64,000 bases of DNA, taken from contig NZ_BJVJ01000008.1 in the NCBI RefSeq assembly GCF_007989085.1, forward strand, positions 1 to 64,000, written 5' to 3'. The DNA comes from Pseudonocardia sulfidoxydans NBRC 16205 (GTDB lineage: Bacteria > Actinomycetota > Actinomycetes > Mycobacteriales > Pseudonocardiaceae). This document shows positions 24,699-32,349 of this stretch, in pieces. Numbering within the stretch: position 1 is the first letter of the stretch; each line of letters starts with the position of its first letter. A program made the position numbers and the translations under genes. The notes beneath the pieces were generated by a model, which was given only the letters and a program-made list of their open reading frames with translations, did not search any database and was not told where the DNA came from.

Positions 24699-26248
24699 CC
24701 GAACTCCTCGTCACCGAGTTCGTCGAAAGGGCCCGGCGCCACCATCCGCGGCGGTCCGTCGTCGGTTACGAGCACGGCACCGAGGTGCTGCGCTACGACT
24801 ACGGGACGCTCGCCGAGCGCGTCGCCAGGCTGGCCGGGGCCCTGCAGAGGCTCGGCGTCCGGCCGGGCGACCGCGTCGCGACGCTGTGCTGGAACCACCA
24901 CCGGCACCTCGAGCTCTACTCGGCCGTGCCGATGGTCGGCGCGGTCCTGCACACGCTCAACCTGCGGCTCTCGGCCGAGGAGATCGCCTACATCGTCGGC
25001 CACGCGAACGACCGGATGATCGTCGCCGACGCCGACCTCGTCCACCTCCTCGACGGCGTCCGTCCCGAGCTGGGCGTGATCGACTCCGGTGCGGCCCTCG
25101 AAGAGCTCGTCGCCGACGGGCCGGAGCTGGGGATGCCCCCGCTCCGCTCCGAGCACGACCTCGCGATCCTCTGCTACACCTCCGGGACCACGGGTCGACC
25201 CAAGGGTGTCGGCTACCCGCACCGTGGTCTCTACCTGCACACCTTCGCGGCGTGCCTGGCCGACGGGCACGCGATCTCCGCCCGCGACACCGTCCTGCAC
25301 GTCGTCCCGATGTTCCACGCCAACGGCTGGGGCGTGCCGTTCGCGGCCACCATGGCGGGCGCGGCGCAGGTGCTGCCCGGCCCGCACCCGACCGTCGCAG
25401 AGCTCGCGCACATCATCGAGCGCGAGCGCGTGACCTACGTCGGGATGGCGCCGACGGTCGCTGTCGACCTGCTCGCCCACGTCTGCCGCGAGGGCAGCGA
25501 CGTGTCGAGCCTGCGGGCGCTGGTGCTCGGCGGGTCGACCCCGTCGGTGGACCTGATCCGGTCATGGGAGGAGCTCGGCGTACCGGTCTTCCAGGGCTGG
25601 GGGATGACCGAGATCTCGCCGATGGCGACGTTCACCCGCGACCCCTTCCCGCCCGACGACCCCGCCGAGCGTCACCGTCGCACCCGGACCCAGGGCACGT
25701 TGCTGCCCGGGCTGCAGTGGCGCATCGTCGACGACGAGGGCCGCGAGCTGCCGTGGGACGGCGAGAGCGCGGGGGAGCTGCTGGTGCGCGGGCCGTGGGT
25801 GGTCGACGCCTACTACCTGGGTGAGGCGCCCGACCGGTTCGTCGACGGCTGGCTGCGGACCGGTGACGTGGCGACGATCGGTACCGACGGCCGGCTGCGG
25901 ATCGTCGACCGGACGAAGGACCTGATCAAGAGCGGCGGCGAGTGGCTGTCGTCGGTCGCGATCGAGCAGGCGCTGCTGGCCGACCCCGACATCGCCGACG
26001 TCGCGGTCGTCGGGGTGGCGCACGAGCGCTGGCAGGAACGTCCGCTCGCGATCGCGGTGCTGCGCGAGGGCGCGACGGCCGGCGCCGACGAGTTACGGGC
26101 CCGCCTTGCGCAGCGAGTACCACGCTGGTGGCTGCCCGAGGAGATCGTGCTGGTGGCCGCGCTGCCGCGCACGAGCGTTGGAAAGACGGACAAACGACGG
26201 CTGCGCGCGCAGTTCGCCGGCACGACGACCTCGACAGGGAAGGGGTGA
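24695..26248 (+). CDS. Acyl-CoA synthetase (AMP-binding), medium/long-chain FadD type
   Basis: 517-residue ANL-superfamily ligase activating a carboxylic acid to its CoA thioester. The P-loop YTSGTTGRPKG is near residues 161-172, the adenylate motif GWGMTEISP near 300, the hinge GWLRTGDVATIGTDGRLRIVDRTKDLIKSGGEWLSS and catalytic Lys in RTSVGKTDKRRLR close to the C-terminus. The GTG start at 24695 overlaps the previous stop. Resembles DitJ/AlkK-like medium-chain ligases. Substrate not determined. Confidence 0.9.
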   Translation: MTELLVTEFVERARRHHPRRSVVGYEHGTEVLRYDYGTLAERVARLAGALQRLGVRPGDRVATLCWNHHRHLELYSAVPMVGAVLHTLNLRLSAEEIAYIVGHANDRMIVADADLVHLLDGVRPELGVIDSGAALEELVADGPELGMPPLRSEHDLAILCYTSGTTGRPKGVGYPHRGLYLHTFAACLADGHAISARDTVLHVVPMFHANGWGVPFAATMAGAAQVLPGPHPTVAELAHIIERERVTYVGMAPTVAVDLLAHVCREGSDVSSLRALVLGGSTPSVDLIRSWEELGVPVFQGWGMTEISPMATFTRDPFPPDDPAERHRRTRTQGTLLPGLQWRIVDDEGRELPWDGESAGELLVRGPWVVDAYYLGEAPDRFVDGWLRTGDVATIGTDGRLRIVDRTKDLIKSGGEWLSSVAIEQALLADPDIADVAVVGVAHERWQERPLAIAVLREGATAGADELRARLAQRVPRWWLPEEIVLVAALPRTSVGKTDKRRLRAQFAGTTTSTGKG

Positions 26249-26253
26249 GGACA

Positions 26254-27057
26254 ATGGCGTTCCTCGAGGCGGAGGACGGCAAGCGGGTCTACTACGAGCA
26301 CCACGCGGGGGCCGGACGGCCCGTCGTGCTGGTGCACGGGTGGAGTGCGAACGCCCACTGCTGGGACACGGTCCTGCCCGCGCTGCTGGGCGCCGGCCAT
26401 GCGGTCGTGCTCCTCGAGCACCGGGCGTGCGGTCGGTCGGACAAGGACTTCACCGACACCTCGATCGCGGCCATCGCGTCCGACGTCGTTGCTGTCGTCG
26501 ACCAACTCGGGCTGCAGTCGCCGGTGCTCAACGGCTGGTCGCTCGGGGGTGCCGTCGTCACCGAGGCCGCGCACCGGCTCGGCGACCGGTTGGGCGGGCT
26601 CGTCCTCACCGGCGGCGCCACACCGCGCTACACCCAGGCCGACGGCTGGCCCTACGGCGGCACACCCGCCGACGTCGAGGGCGTCCTCGCCGGGCTCGCC
26701 GCCGACCGGGCCGCCACGTTCCGCGCCGTCGCGAACGCGGTCTGCGTCAAGGACGTGAGCGCCGACATCGTCGAGTCGGTCTGGCTGGCCTTCATGGAGA
26801 CCGGCCCGAAGGCCGACGCGACGCTGCGCGACCTCGCCTCCGTCGACCAGCGCGACATCCTGCCCACGATCGGCGCTCCGGTGCTGATGCTCCACGGCAG
26901 TGACGACGGGTTCGTCTCGTTCGACGGCGCCAAGGCGGCAAAGGACCTGTTCCCGAACGCGCGGCTCGTCGAGTTCGGCGGCTGCGGACACGCCCCGTTC
27001 TGGGAGGACGGCGACACCTACCGCTCCGAGCTGCTCGCGTTCCTCGCCGGACTCTGA
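26254..27057 (+). CDS. Alpha/beta hydrolase
   Basis: 267 residues, alpha/beta hydrolase fold with oxyanion HGWS at about 28-31, nucleophile elbow NGWSLGG (Ser near residue 92), acid Asp in HGSDDGFVS and catalytic His in GCGHAPFWED. The order and spacing resemble cofactor-free haloperoxidase/esterase-type members. AAGGGGTGAGG precedes the ATG at 26254. Third gene of the operon, 5 bp after the ligase. Confidence 0.85.
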   Translation: MAFLEAEDGKRVYYEHHAGAGRPVVLVHGWSANAHCWDTVLPALLGAGHAVVLLEHRACGRSDKDFTDTSIAAIASDVVAVVDQLGLQSPVLNGWSLGGAVVTEAAHRLGDRLGGLVLTGGATPRYTQADGWPYGGTPADVEGVLAGLAADRAATFRAVANAVCVKDVSADIVESVWLAFMETGPKADATLRDLASVDQRDILPTIGAPVLMLHGSDDGFVSFDGAKAAKDLFPNARLVEFGGCGHAPFWEDGDTYRSELLAFLAGL

Positions 27058-27060
27058 TCC

Positions 27061-27801
27061 GTGGGCCGAACCTGGGTGGTGACCGGGGGGTCCCGCGGGA
27101 TCGGGCGCGCGGTCGTCGACCGTGCGCTCGCCGAGGGCGACACCGTCGGAGTCCTGGCCCGCTCGGTCGACCGGGAGAGCTGGGCACCCGCGATGCGCGA
27201 CCGGGTCACGCCGATGCCGGCCGACGTCGCGGACCTGGCGTCGGTCGGGGCCGCGTTCGCCGGCGTCGGGCCCATCGACGTGCTCGTCAACTCCGCCGGG
27301 GTCCACCGCGGTGGGCGCATCGAGCAGCTCGGCGACGAGGCGTGGGCGGAGGTGCTGGCGACGAACCTCACCGGCGCCTTCGCCACCTCGCGCGCGGCGC
27401 TGCCGCTGCTGGCCGACGGGGGCGCGATCGTCAACATCGGTGCGGTGGTCGGGCTGCGGGGCTATCCCGGCGACGTCGCCTACGGCTCGGCCAAGGCAGG
27501 ACTGTCCGGGCTGACCCAGACGCTGGCCGTGGAGCTCGCGCCGCGCGGGGTGCGCGTCAACCTGGTGATACCGGGCTTTGTCGACACGGAGATGACGGCG
27601 GGCCTGACCGCCACCTCTCGCGCGACGATCGTCGACGGCATCCCGATGGGCCGCCCCGGGCGCGCCGACGAGATCGCCGACGTCGTGTGGGCGGTGGCGG
27701 GCGCGTCGTACATGACGGGGGCGACGATCCCCGTCGACGGCGGGCTGATGGCGTCGTTCGGCGCCCCGGCCCGGGGGCGACGGGGCCCGGCTGCTCGCTG
27801 A
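27061..27801 (+). CDS. Short-chain dehydrogenase/reductase (FabG-like)
   Basis: 246-residue classical SDR: cofactor loop TGGSRGIGR (8-16), NSAGV as the NNAG equivalent, catalytic Tyr-Lys in YGSAKAG, and the C-terminal TGATIPVDGGL typical of FabG-like enzymes. Likely oxidises a hydroxyacyl intermediate with NAD(P). The GTG start lies 3 bp after the hydrolase stop, so it closes the operon that begins with the LLM enzyme. Confidence 0.88.
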   Translation: MGRTWVVTGGSRGIGRAVVDRALAEGDTVGVLARSVDRESWAPAMRDRVTPMPADVADLASVGAAFAGVGPIDVLVNSAGVHRGGRIEQLGDEAWAEVLATNLTGAFATSRAALPLLADGGAIVNIGAVVGLRGYPGDVAYGSAKAGLSGLTQTLAVELAPRGVRVNLVIPGFVDTEMTAGLTATSRATIVDGIPMGRPGRADEIADVVWAVAGASYMTGATIPVDGGLMASFGAPARGRRGPAAR

Positions 27802-27863
27802 GCCTCTACGCCGGATAACGGGCAGCATCGAGATAGTCGGACTGGGGCGCTACCGCTGCGAGT

Positions 27864-28054
27864 GTGAGCGTTCAGCCAGCGGAGGGCGCTGTTCCGCCAG
27901 CCCCACTACCGGCGGCCCCGCGGGAGATCCGACGGGCCCTGCTGGTCGAGGAGGCCGGGCAGTTCGACCGGGAGTGGCGTTCGGCGATGACACGCTCGGC
28001 CGAGGCGCTGGACCTCTCAGAGGTGTTCGCAGTGCTCCAACTGTGGCGGCATGT
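27864..28054 (+). pseudogene. Truncated DUF6247 protein
   Basis: From the GTG at 27864 the frame reads PAAPREIRRALLVEEAGQFDREWRSAMTRSAEALDLSEVFAVLQLWRHV, which matches the N-terminal two-thirds of DUF6247, a small actinobacterial family usually found as a toxin-antitoxin-like partner. After about residue 63 similarity stops and the frame runs into the merR terminator hairpin and opposite-strand gene. The usual C-terminal part is missing and no partner toxin gene is adjacent, so it is probably a remnant. Confidence 0.5.
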
Positions 28055-28075
28055 CCTCGGTTCTGATGACGGAGG

Positions 28076-28114
28076 TGGGGGCGCGGTCTGCGCCGAGGTA
28101 GGACCGCGCCCCCA
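28076..28114 (-). terminator. Terminator hairpin of the MerR gene
   Basis: Perfect 13-bp arms (TGGGGGCGCGGTC at 28076-28088 against 28102-28114) with a 13-base loop, 5 bp beyond the merR stop. On the opposite side it also ends the DUF6247 remnant, so it could act in both directions. Confidence 0.65.
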
Positions 28115-28118
28115 TCGA

Positions 28119-28868
28119 TCAGTTCTGCCGGGCCTGGTTGCTGCTGTTGATGTAGTCGATGAGCTCCACGATGTGGCTGCCGCCCCCGACTTCGCTCTGG
28201 TTCTCGGTGAGCATGCGGCCGTTGGCCTCGCGGATCGCCGGGTCGCCTCCGTCGAACTCGGCCAGCAGCTCCATCCATCGAGCTGCCAGGGCCTGGACCC
28301 GGGGCTCGCCCGGGTCGGTGCCGGCGTCCTTCTCTGCCTGCACCTTCGCGATCAAGATCGGCCACTCGCTCTCCGCCTCGGCGATCCGGTCCTCCCCCAG
28401 CTGCTCGCGCCGCCGCGACAGCGTGGCGAGCTGCTCGTCGGTGAAGTACTCGTTGAACTTCTCGTTCATCTTCGACACCTCGTCGATCAGTCCCAACAGG
28501 TCCGACGGAGCAGGAGACCCGGTACGCCGTACCCGGGTGACCAGCACGCTGAGCGTCGCCTCGAGCGTGCGCAACGCGTCGAGCTGTGCACGGACCTGGG
28601 TGACGTGGGCTTCCAAGACCCCAGCCAGCCCGGGGCCACCCTCGTCCAGGACACGCCCGATGGCATCCAGCGAGAGGCCCAGCTCGCGCAGGGCCACCAC
28701 CTGGTACACCCGCTCGACGTCTGCGACCCCGTAGAGGCGGTGCCCCGAAGTCGTTCGACTTGATGGGACGACCAGGCCCAGCTCACCCCAGTAGTGCAAC
28801 GTGCGCACCGTGAGGCCGGTGGTGTCGGCCAGTTCACCGACCTTCCACAACTGTGCGTGGTCCCGCAT
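28119..28868 (-). CDS. MerR-family regulator with TipAS drug-binding domain
   Basis: 249 residues. The MerR winged HTH occupies 8-78 (WKVGELADTTGLTVRTLHYWGELGLVVPSSRTTSGHRLYG), then a coiled-coil helix, then a TipAS-like domain (MNEKFNEYFTDEQLATLSRRREQLGEDRIAEAESEWPILIAKVQAEKDAGTDPGEPRVQALAARWMELLAEF), which in TipAL binds thiopeptide and other antibiotics. Likely a multidrug-sensing activator. No efflux gene lies next to it in the window, so its target may be its own promoter or a distant gene. Confidence 0.9.
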   Translation of the reverse strand: MRDHAQLWKVGELADTTGLTVRTLHYWGELGLVVPSSRTTSGHRLYGVADVERVYQVVALRELGLSLDAIGRVLDEGGPGLAGVLEAHVTQVRAQLDALRTLEATLSVLVTRVRRTGSPAPSDLLGLIDEVSKMNEKFNEYFTDEQLATLSRRREQLGEDRIAEAESEWPILIAKVQAEKDAGTDPGEPRVQALAARWMELLAEFDGGDPAIREANGRMLTENQSEVGGGSHIVELIDYINSSNQARQN

Positions 28869-29108
28869 CTCCCGTGCCCCCCACTCGTCGGATCGCCACC
28901 TCGTGGCGACACACCGAACGCTAGGAACTCACGCCGCGTCAGGTTCAGGAGCGAACTCGACACGTTCAGGGCAACCAACCAGGACTCAGCCAGTTCCTTC
29001 GTACTCGCGGGCCCCCCACCCAGCCAGGTCTGGGGTGTCCTCCGCGGCAACCCCCACCCCTTCCTTGGCGATCGCGATGTCGAGCATGTCGCTGGTGAAG
29101 GGGAAGCC
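28869..29108. other. Intergenic region with short coding-like remnant
   Basis: 240 bp between the merR start and the tetR stop. Immediately after the tetR stop codon, in the same frame on the minus strand, 40 sense codons follow (GFPFTSDMLDIAIAKEG, then VGVAAEDTPDLAGWG), ending in TGA near 28986. No start codon with a ribosome site is evident. It may be the tail of a lost gene. The merR promoter must lie in the right-hand part of 28869-28990. No other structure seen. Confidence 0.35.
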
Positions 29109-29714
29109 CTAGTCGCTGAGCTGGCGGATGACCATCTCGGCGTAGAGGTCGGCGATCTCGCCGATGTCGAGCCGCCCGTCCGGTTGGTACCACTCGTTCG
29201 GGCCGTTGATCATGTCGAGGAGTGCGAGCGTCGCGAGCCGCGGGTCGCTGCAGACGAACTCGCCGGCGCCGACGCCGTCGGTCAGGTGTCGGGTGATGCG
29301 GTGCTGATAGCCGCGCCGGTAGCCCTGCACCATCTCCAGATGCTCGGGGGAGAGGGCCCGCAGCTCGCGACCCGCCACGCGCCAGGCGTCGTGGTTGGCG
29401 CCGATGTGCAGGATGTGGGCGTGCACCAGCCTCGCGAGGCGCTCGCGGTGGGTGCCCGGCCCGTCGAGGATCGGCAGCTGTTCGGCGACCATGTCGCGGT
29501 CCACGACGAAGATCGTCTCGAGCAGCAGCTCCTCCTTGTTGCGGAAGTGGTGGTAGAGCGAGGCGGCCTGGATGCCGGCCGCCTCGGCGATCGCCCGCAT
29601 GCCGACGCCGTGGTAGCCGCGCTCCTGGAACAGCCGCCCGGCCAGCGCCACGAGCTCCGCCCGGCGGGTGTTGCCGCGGGGTGCCGGGTTCTCCTCGCGC
29701 TGCAGGGTGGTCAT
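29109..29714 (-). CDS. TetR-family regulator (KstR2-like)
   Basis: 201 residues from the ATG at 29714, which has AAGAAGGA seven bases upstream; an in-frame ATG at 29759 is less likely. HTH: RRAELVALAGRLFQERGYHGVGMRAIAEAAGIQAASLYHHFRNKEELLLETIF. The ligand domain (ILHIGANHDAWRVAGRELRALSPEHLEMVQGYRRGYQHRI) resembles KstR2/PaaR-type regulators that sense CoA thioesters. It lies 92 bp downstream of an LLM oxidoreductase gene and near other acyl-CoA genes, so it probably controls that catabolic region. Confidence 0.87.
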   Translation of the reverse strand: MTTLQREENPAPRGNTRRAELVALAGRLFQERGYHGVGMRAIAEAAGIQAASLYHHFRNKEELLLETIFVVDRDMVAEQLPILDGPGTHRERLARLVHAHILHIGANHDAWRVAGRELRALSPEHLEMVQGYRRGYQHRITRHLTDGVGAGEFVCSDPRLATLALLDMINGPNEWYQPDGRLDIGEIADLYAEMVIRQLSD

Positions 29715-29761
29715 GGCCGGTCCTTCTTCTCGGATTATCGGCGAGAAGATTCCCACCAAAA

Positions 29762-29799
29762 GGGGCGCGGAGGACAGTCACCCCCGTCCTACGCGCCCC
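29762..29799 (-). terminator. Terminator hairpin downstream of LLM oxidoreductase
   Basis: Arms GGGGCGCGGAGGAC (29762-29775) and 29786-29799 pair with one G/A mismatch around a 10-base loop, 6 bp past the LLM stop. It should end the LLM transcript and separate it from tetR, which has its own start signals just beyond. Confidence 0.6.
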
Positions 29800-29805
29800 G
29801 ACCCG

Positions 29806-30897
29806 TCACGCGGGGACGGCGGCCTGCACCCCCATCTTGTGCAGCTCGGGCACGACCTTATCCGCGAACAGCTTCATGCTCGCCCGGACCTTGTCGAACG
29901 GGAGGCCCGCGAACGACGGCGCGACGTTGGGCTGGTGGTCACCGAACAGCTCCAGGCGGTGGCGGTACTTCTCGACGATCTGCTCCGGCGTACCCCAGAT
30001 CTGGGTGTCGGCGTAGCCCGCGCCGGCGGCCTCCATCCCGGCCTCGCGGATCATGTCCGCGCCCTGCTGGTAGGCCTCGTAGCCCTTGGTGTCGCGCCAG
30101 TGCGAGCCCGCGAAGTCGTAGTGCTTGATGACCGACAGGAAGTAGCGGCTCAGGTACTCGCGCGCGACCGCCTCGGCCTCGGTGGCGTCCTCGTGGCAGT
30201 AGATGAAGTCCTGCGTGAGGATCGGGCCGGGCTCCTTGTGGTGGGTCTCGCGGTAGACCTCGCGATAGCGCTCCATCGCCGGAACGTGCATCTCGGCGGG
30301 GTACTGCATGAAGGTCATCATCCGCGCGCCGATCTTTGCGACCGCGGGCACCGAATCGGGTGACATCGCGACGCCGTAGAGCCGGTCGGTCCAGTCGGTG
30401 CCGGGCTCCGGGCCGGGTCGGACGGTGACCTTCGCCTGCGTGTAGTTCGGGCCCTCGTGCTCGACGTAGCCGTTCCTGAGGCCCTCGATGATCATCGGTG
30501 CGGCCTCGTCGAACATCCCGCGGGAGGCGTTCATGTCGACGCCGAAGCCCTCGTACTCCATCTTGGCCAGGCCGCGGCCCATCCCGAACACGACTCTGCC
30601 CTGCGACAGGATGTCGAGCATCGTCACCTTCTCGACGACGCGCAGCGGGTCGTTCCACGGCAGGATCACCGCCCCGGTGCCCAGCTGCACCCTGCTCGTC
30701 CGGCCGGCCAGGTAGGCCATCAGCTGCAGGTTGTCGGGGCACATCGAATAGTCGTCGAAGTGATGCTCGGCCGCCCAGACCGAATCGAACCCGTACTCCT
30801 CGGCGAGCACCCCGAGCTCGGCCTCCTGACGGAACATCTCGCCGTCGGTGAGGTTCTCGTGCCAGTTCTGGAAGACCAGCAGTACCCCGACGTCCAT
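29806..30897 (-). CDS. LLM-class flavin-dependent oxidoreductase
   Basis: 363-residue luciferase-like enzyme. It has FDSVWAAEHHFDDYSMCPDNLQLMAYLAGRTSRVQLGTGAVILPWNDPLRVVEKVTMLDILSQGRVVFGMGRG, the core barrel of FMN-dependent alkanal monooxygenase-like proteins with the EHH motif. The ATG at 30897 (MDVGVLL) follows GAAGGGGTCACCGAC; the longer frame to 30978 is less likely. An inverted repeat CCTAAC-GACT-GTTAGG lies 40 bp upstream. Divergent from the PucR/acyl-CoA dehydrogenase operon. Confidence 0.87.
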   Translation of the reverse strand: MDVGVLLVFQNWHENLTDGEMFRQEAELGVLAEEYGFDSVWAAEHHFDDYSMCPDNLQLMAYLAGRTSRVQLGTGAVILPWNDPLRVVEKVTMLDILSQGRVVFGMGRGLAKMEYEGFGVDMNASRGMFDEAAPMIIEGLRNGYVEHEGPNYTQAKVTVRPGPEPGTDWTDRLYGVAMSPDSVPAVAKIGARMMTFMQYPAEMHVPAMERYREVYRETHHKEPGPILTQDFIYCHEDATEAEAVAREYLSRYFLSVIKHYDFAGSHWRDTKGYEAYQQGADMIREAGMEAAGAGYADTQIWGTPEQIVEKYRHRLELFGDHQPNVAPSFAGLPFDKVRASMKLFADKVVPELHKMGVQAAVPA

Positions 30898-30936
30898 GTC
30901 GGTGACCCCTTCTCGCGAATGGCTTTCCGGGTCTTG

Positions 30937-30952
30937 CCTAACGACTGTTAGG
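30937..30952. promoter_or_regulatory. Candidate TetR operator CCTAAC-N4-GTTAGG
   Basis: Perfect 6-bp arms CCTAAC and GTTAGG with spacer GACT, in the 117-bp gap between the divergent LLM and pucR genes. Arms and spacing fit a TetR dimer; the KstR2-like gene at 29109-29714 is the nearest candidate. AT-content is locally raised, as for a promoter. Confidence 0.5.
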
Positions 30953-31014
30953 GCTGTCACGGTAGTTGCGTCGCTCACACGCGGTCAAGGCACCAACGGA
31001 GGTGGCGTGACGTC

Positions 31015-32349
31015 ATGCTGAGACCGATCACGGTCGACGCGACCAGGCCGATCGTCGCTCCGGGCATGCTCCGGAAGGCGCCGGACGAACCGTCGCACGA
31101 ACTGCTCGCTGCACTGCGCGAGCTCGGCCGGGCGGTGCTGGAGGGGCTCGACGTCGAGGGCCTCGTCGACCGGTTCGGCACGCTGTGCGGGCGGCCCGTC
31201 GCGCTGCTCGACGCCGACCTGCGGCCGCGGACCTGGGCCGCACCGGCCGGGCTGCGGCTCACCGCGGTACCAGGTCTGCCCGACGGCGTCGGCGCCGACC
31301 TCGGCGCGCTCGGCCCCGACCGTCCCTCGGTCCTGCTGCCGGCCGACCGAGCCCGTGGCCTGACCCGTCGCCATCTCGTCGCGGCGCTCGTCGTGGAGGG
31401 TGCGATCGCGGGGTTCCTCGACGTCAGCGAGATGGGCCGGCCTCTCGGACAGGCCGACGTCCCGCTGGTCGAGCAGGCTGCGGCCGTCCTGTCGGTGCAC
31501 CTGCTCGGCGAGGTCCGGGCCGCGCGGTCCGCCGCACGCACCCGGGCCGACGTGCTCGCCGACCTGCTCCACGGCTCCCGCGCGGTAAGGGACCTGCGCC
31601 GTCTCGCCGGGCACGTCGGCCTCGACCTGGGGGTGCACCGGCTGCTCGTGCGACTGCCGACGGCCCCGGACCGGTCGGCCGCCGGCTGCCTCGACGCGGT
31701 GTTGTCCGTCGTCGGCGGTCTCGTCGGCACACCGGCTCTCGGAGCGGCCGAACCCGACGCCGTCGTCGCGCTCCTGCGGCTGCCGGACGATCCCGGGCCG
31801 CCCGTGCTCCGCCGCGTCCACCGGGCCCTGGGGGGCGGAATGGACGCACTCGCCGAGCTCACCGGCCGTCGGCGGGCCGTCGTCTCAGGGGTCTGCCGAG
31901 ACGTCGAGGACTACCCGGCCGCGCTCGCCGAGACCGGCGACGTCGAGGGAATCGTCGCCGCGCTGGGCGGGCACATGGAGGTCGTCCCCGTCACCGAGCT
32001 GACGACGCTGCGCCTCGTCGTCAACGGCGACCGCGCCGACGTCGCCGTCCGCTTCGCCGAGCAGTGCATCGGACCCCTGCGCCGCAGCGACGAGGACACC
32101 GGCGGCGACCTCGTCGAGACCCTGCGCAGCTACCTCGCCGCCGGGGCCCAGGTCCGCGCCACGGCGAAAGCCCTCGGCGTGCACGAGAACACCGTCCGCT
32201 ACCGGCTGGGCCGCATCGAACACGTGACGGGGCTGGACATGCGCCGCTTCGACGCCCTGCTCGCCGCCCAGCTGGCGTTCCAGGTGGCGGGGCTCGCGGC
32301 CGAACCGTCGCAGCCGTCGTCACCGTTGCTGCCGAAGGAGACGCGCTGA
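31015..32349 (+). CDS. PucR-family transcriptional regulator
   Basis: 444 residues. Residues 25-170 look like a GAF-type sensory region (LLAALRELGRAVLEGLDVEGLVDRFGTLCGRPVALLDADLRPRTWAAP), the middle has a GGDEF-like CdaR domain, and the C-terminus is the PucR HTH (LRSYLAAGAQVRATAKALGVHENTVRYRLGRIEHVTG). Such regulators usually control a nearby catabolic gene. The stop overlaps the start of the acyl-CoA dehydrogenase by one base (TGATG), so regulator and enzyme are cotranscribed. Confidence 0.88.
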   Translation: MLRPITVDATRPIVAPGMLRKAPDEPSHELLAALRELGRAVLEGLDVEGLVDRFGTLCGRPVALLDADLRPRTWAAPAGLRLTAVPGLPDGVGADLGALGPDRPSVLLPADRARGLTRRHLVAALVVEGAIAGFLDVSEMGRPLGQADVPLVEQAAAVLSVHLLGEVRAARSAARTRADVLADLLHGSRAVRDLRRLAGHVGLDLGVHRLLVRLPTAPDRSAAGCLDAVLSVVGGLVGTPALGAAEPDAVVALLRLPDDPGPPVLRRVHRALGGGMDALAELTGRRRAVVSGVCRDVEDYPAALAETGDVEGIVAALGGHMEVVPVTELTTLRLVVNGDRADVAVRFAEQCIGPLRRSDEDTGGDLVETLRSYLAAGAQVRATAKALGVHENTVRYRLGRIEHVTGLDMRRFDALLAAQLAFQVAGLAAEPSQPSSPLLPKETR

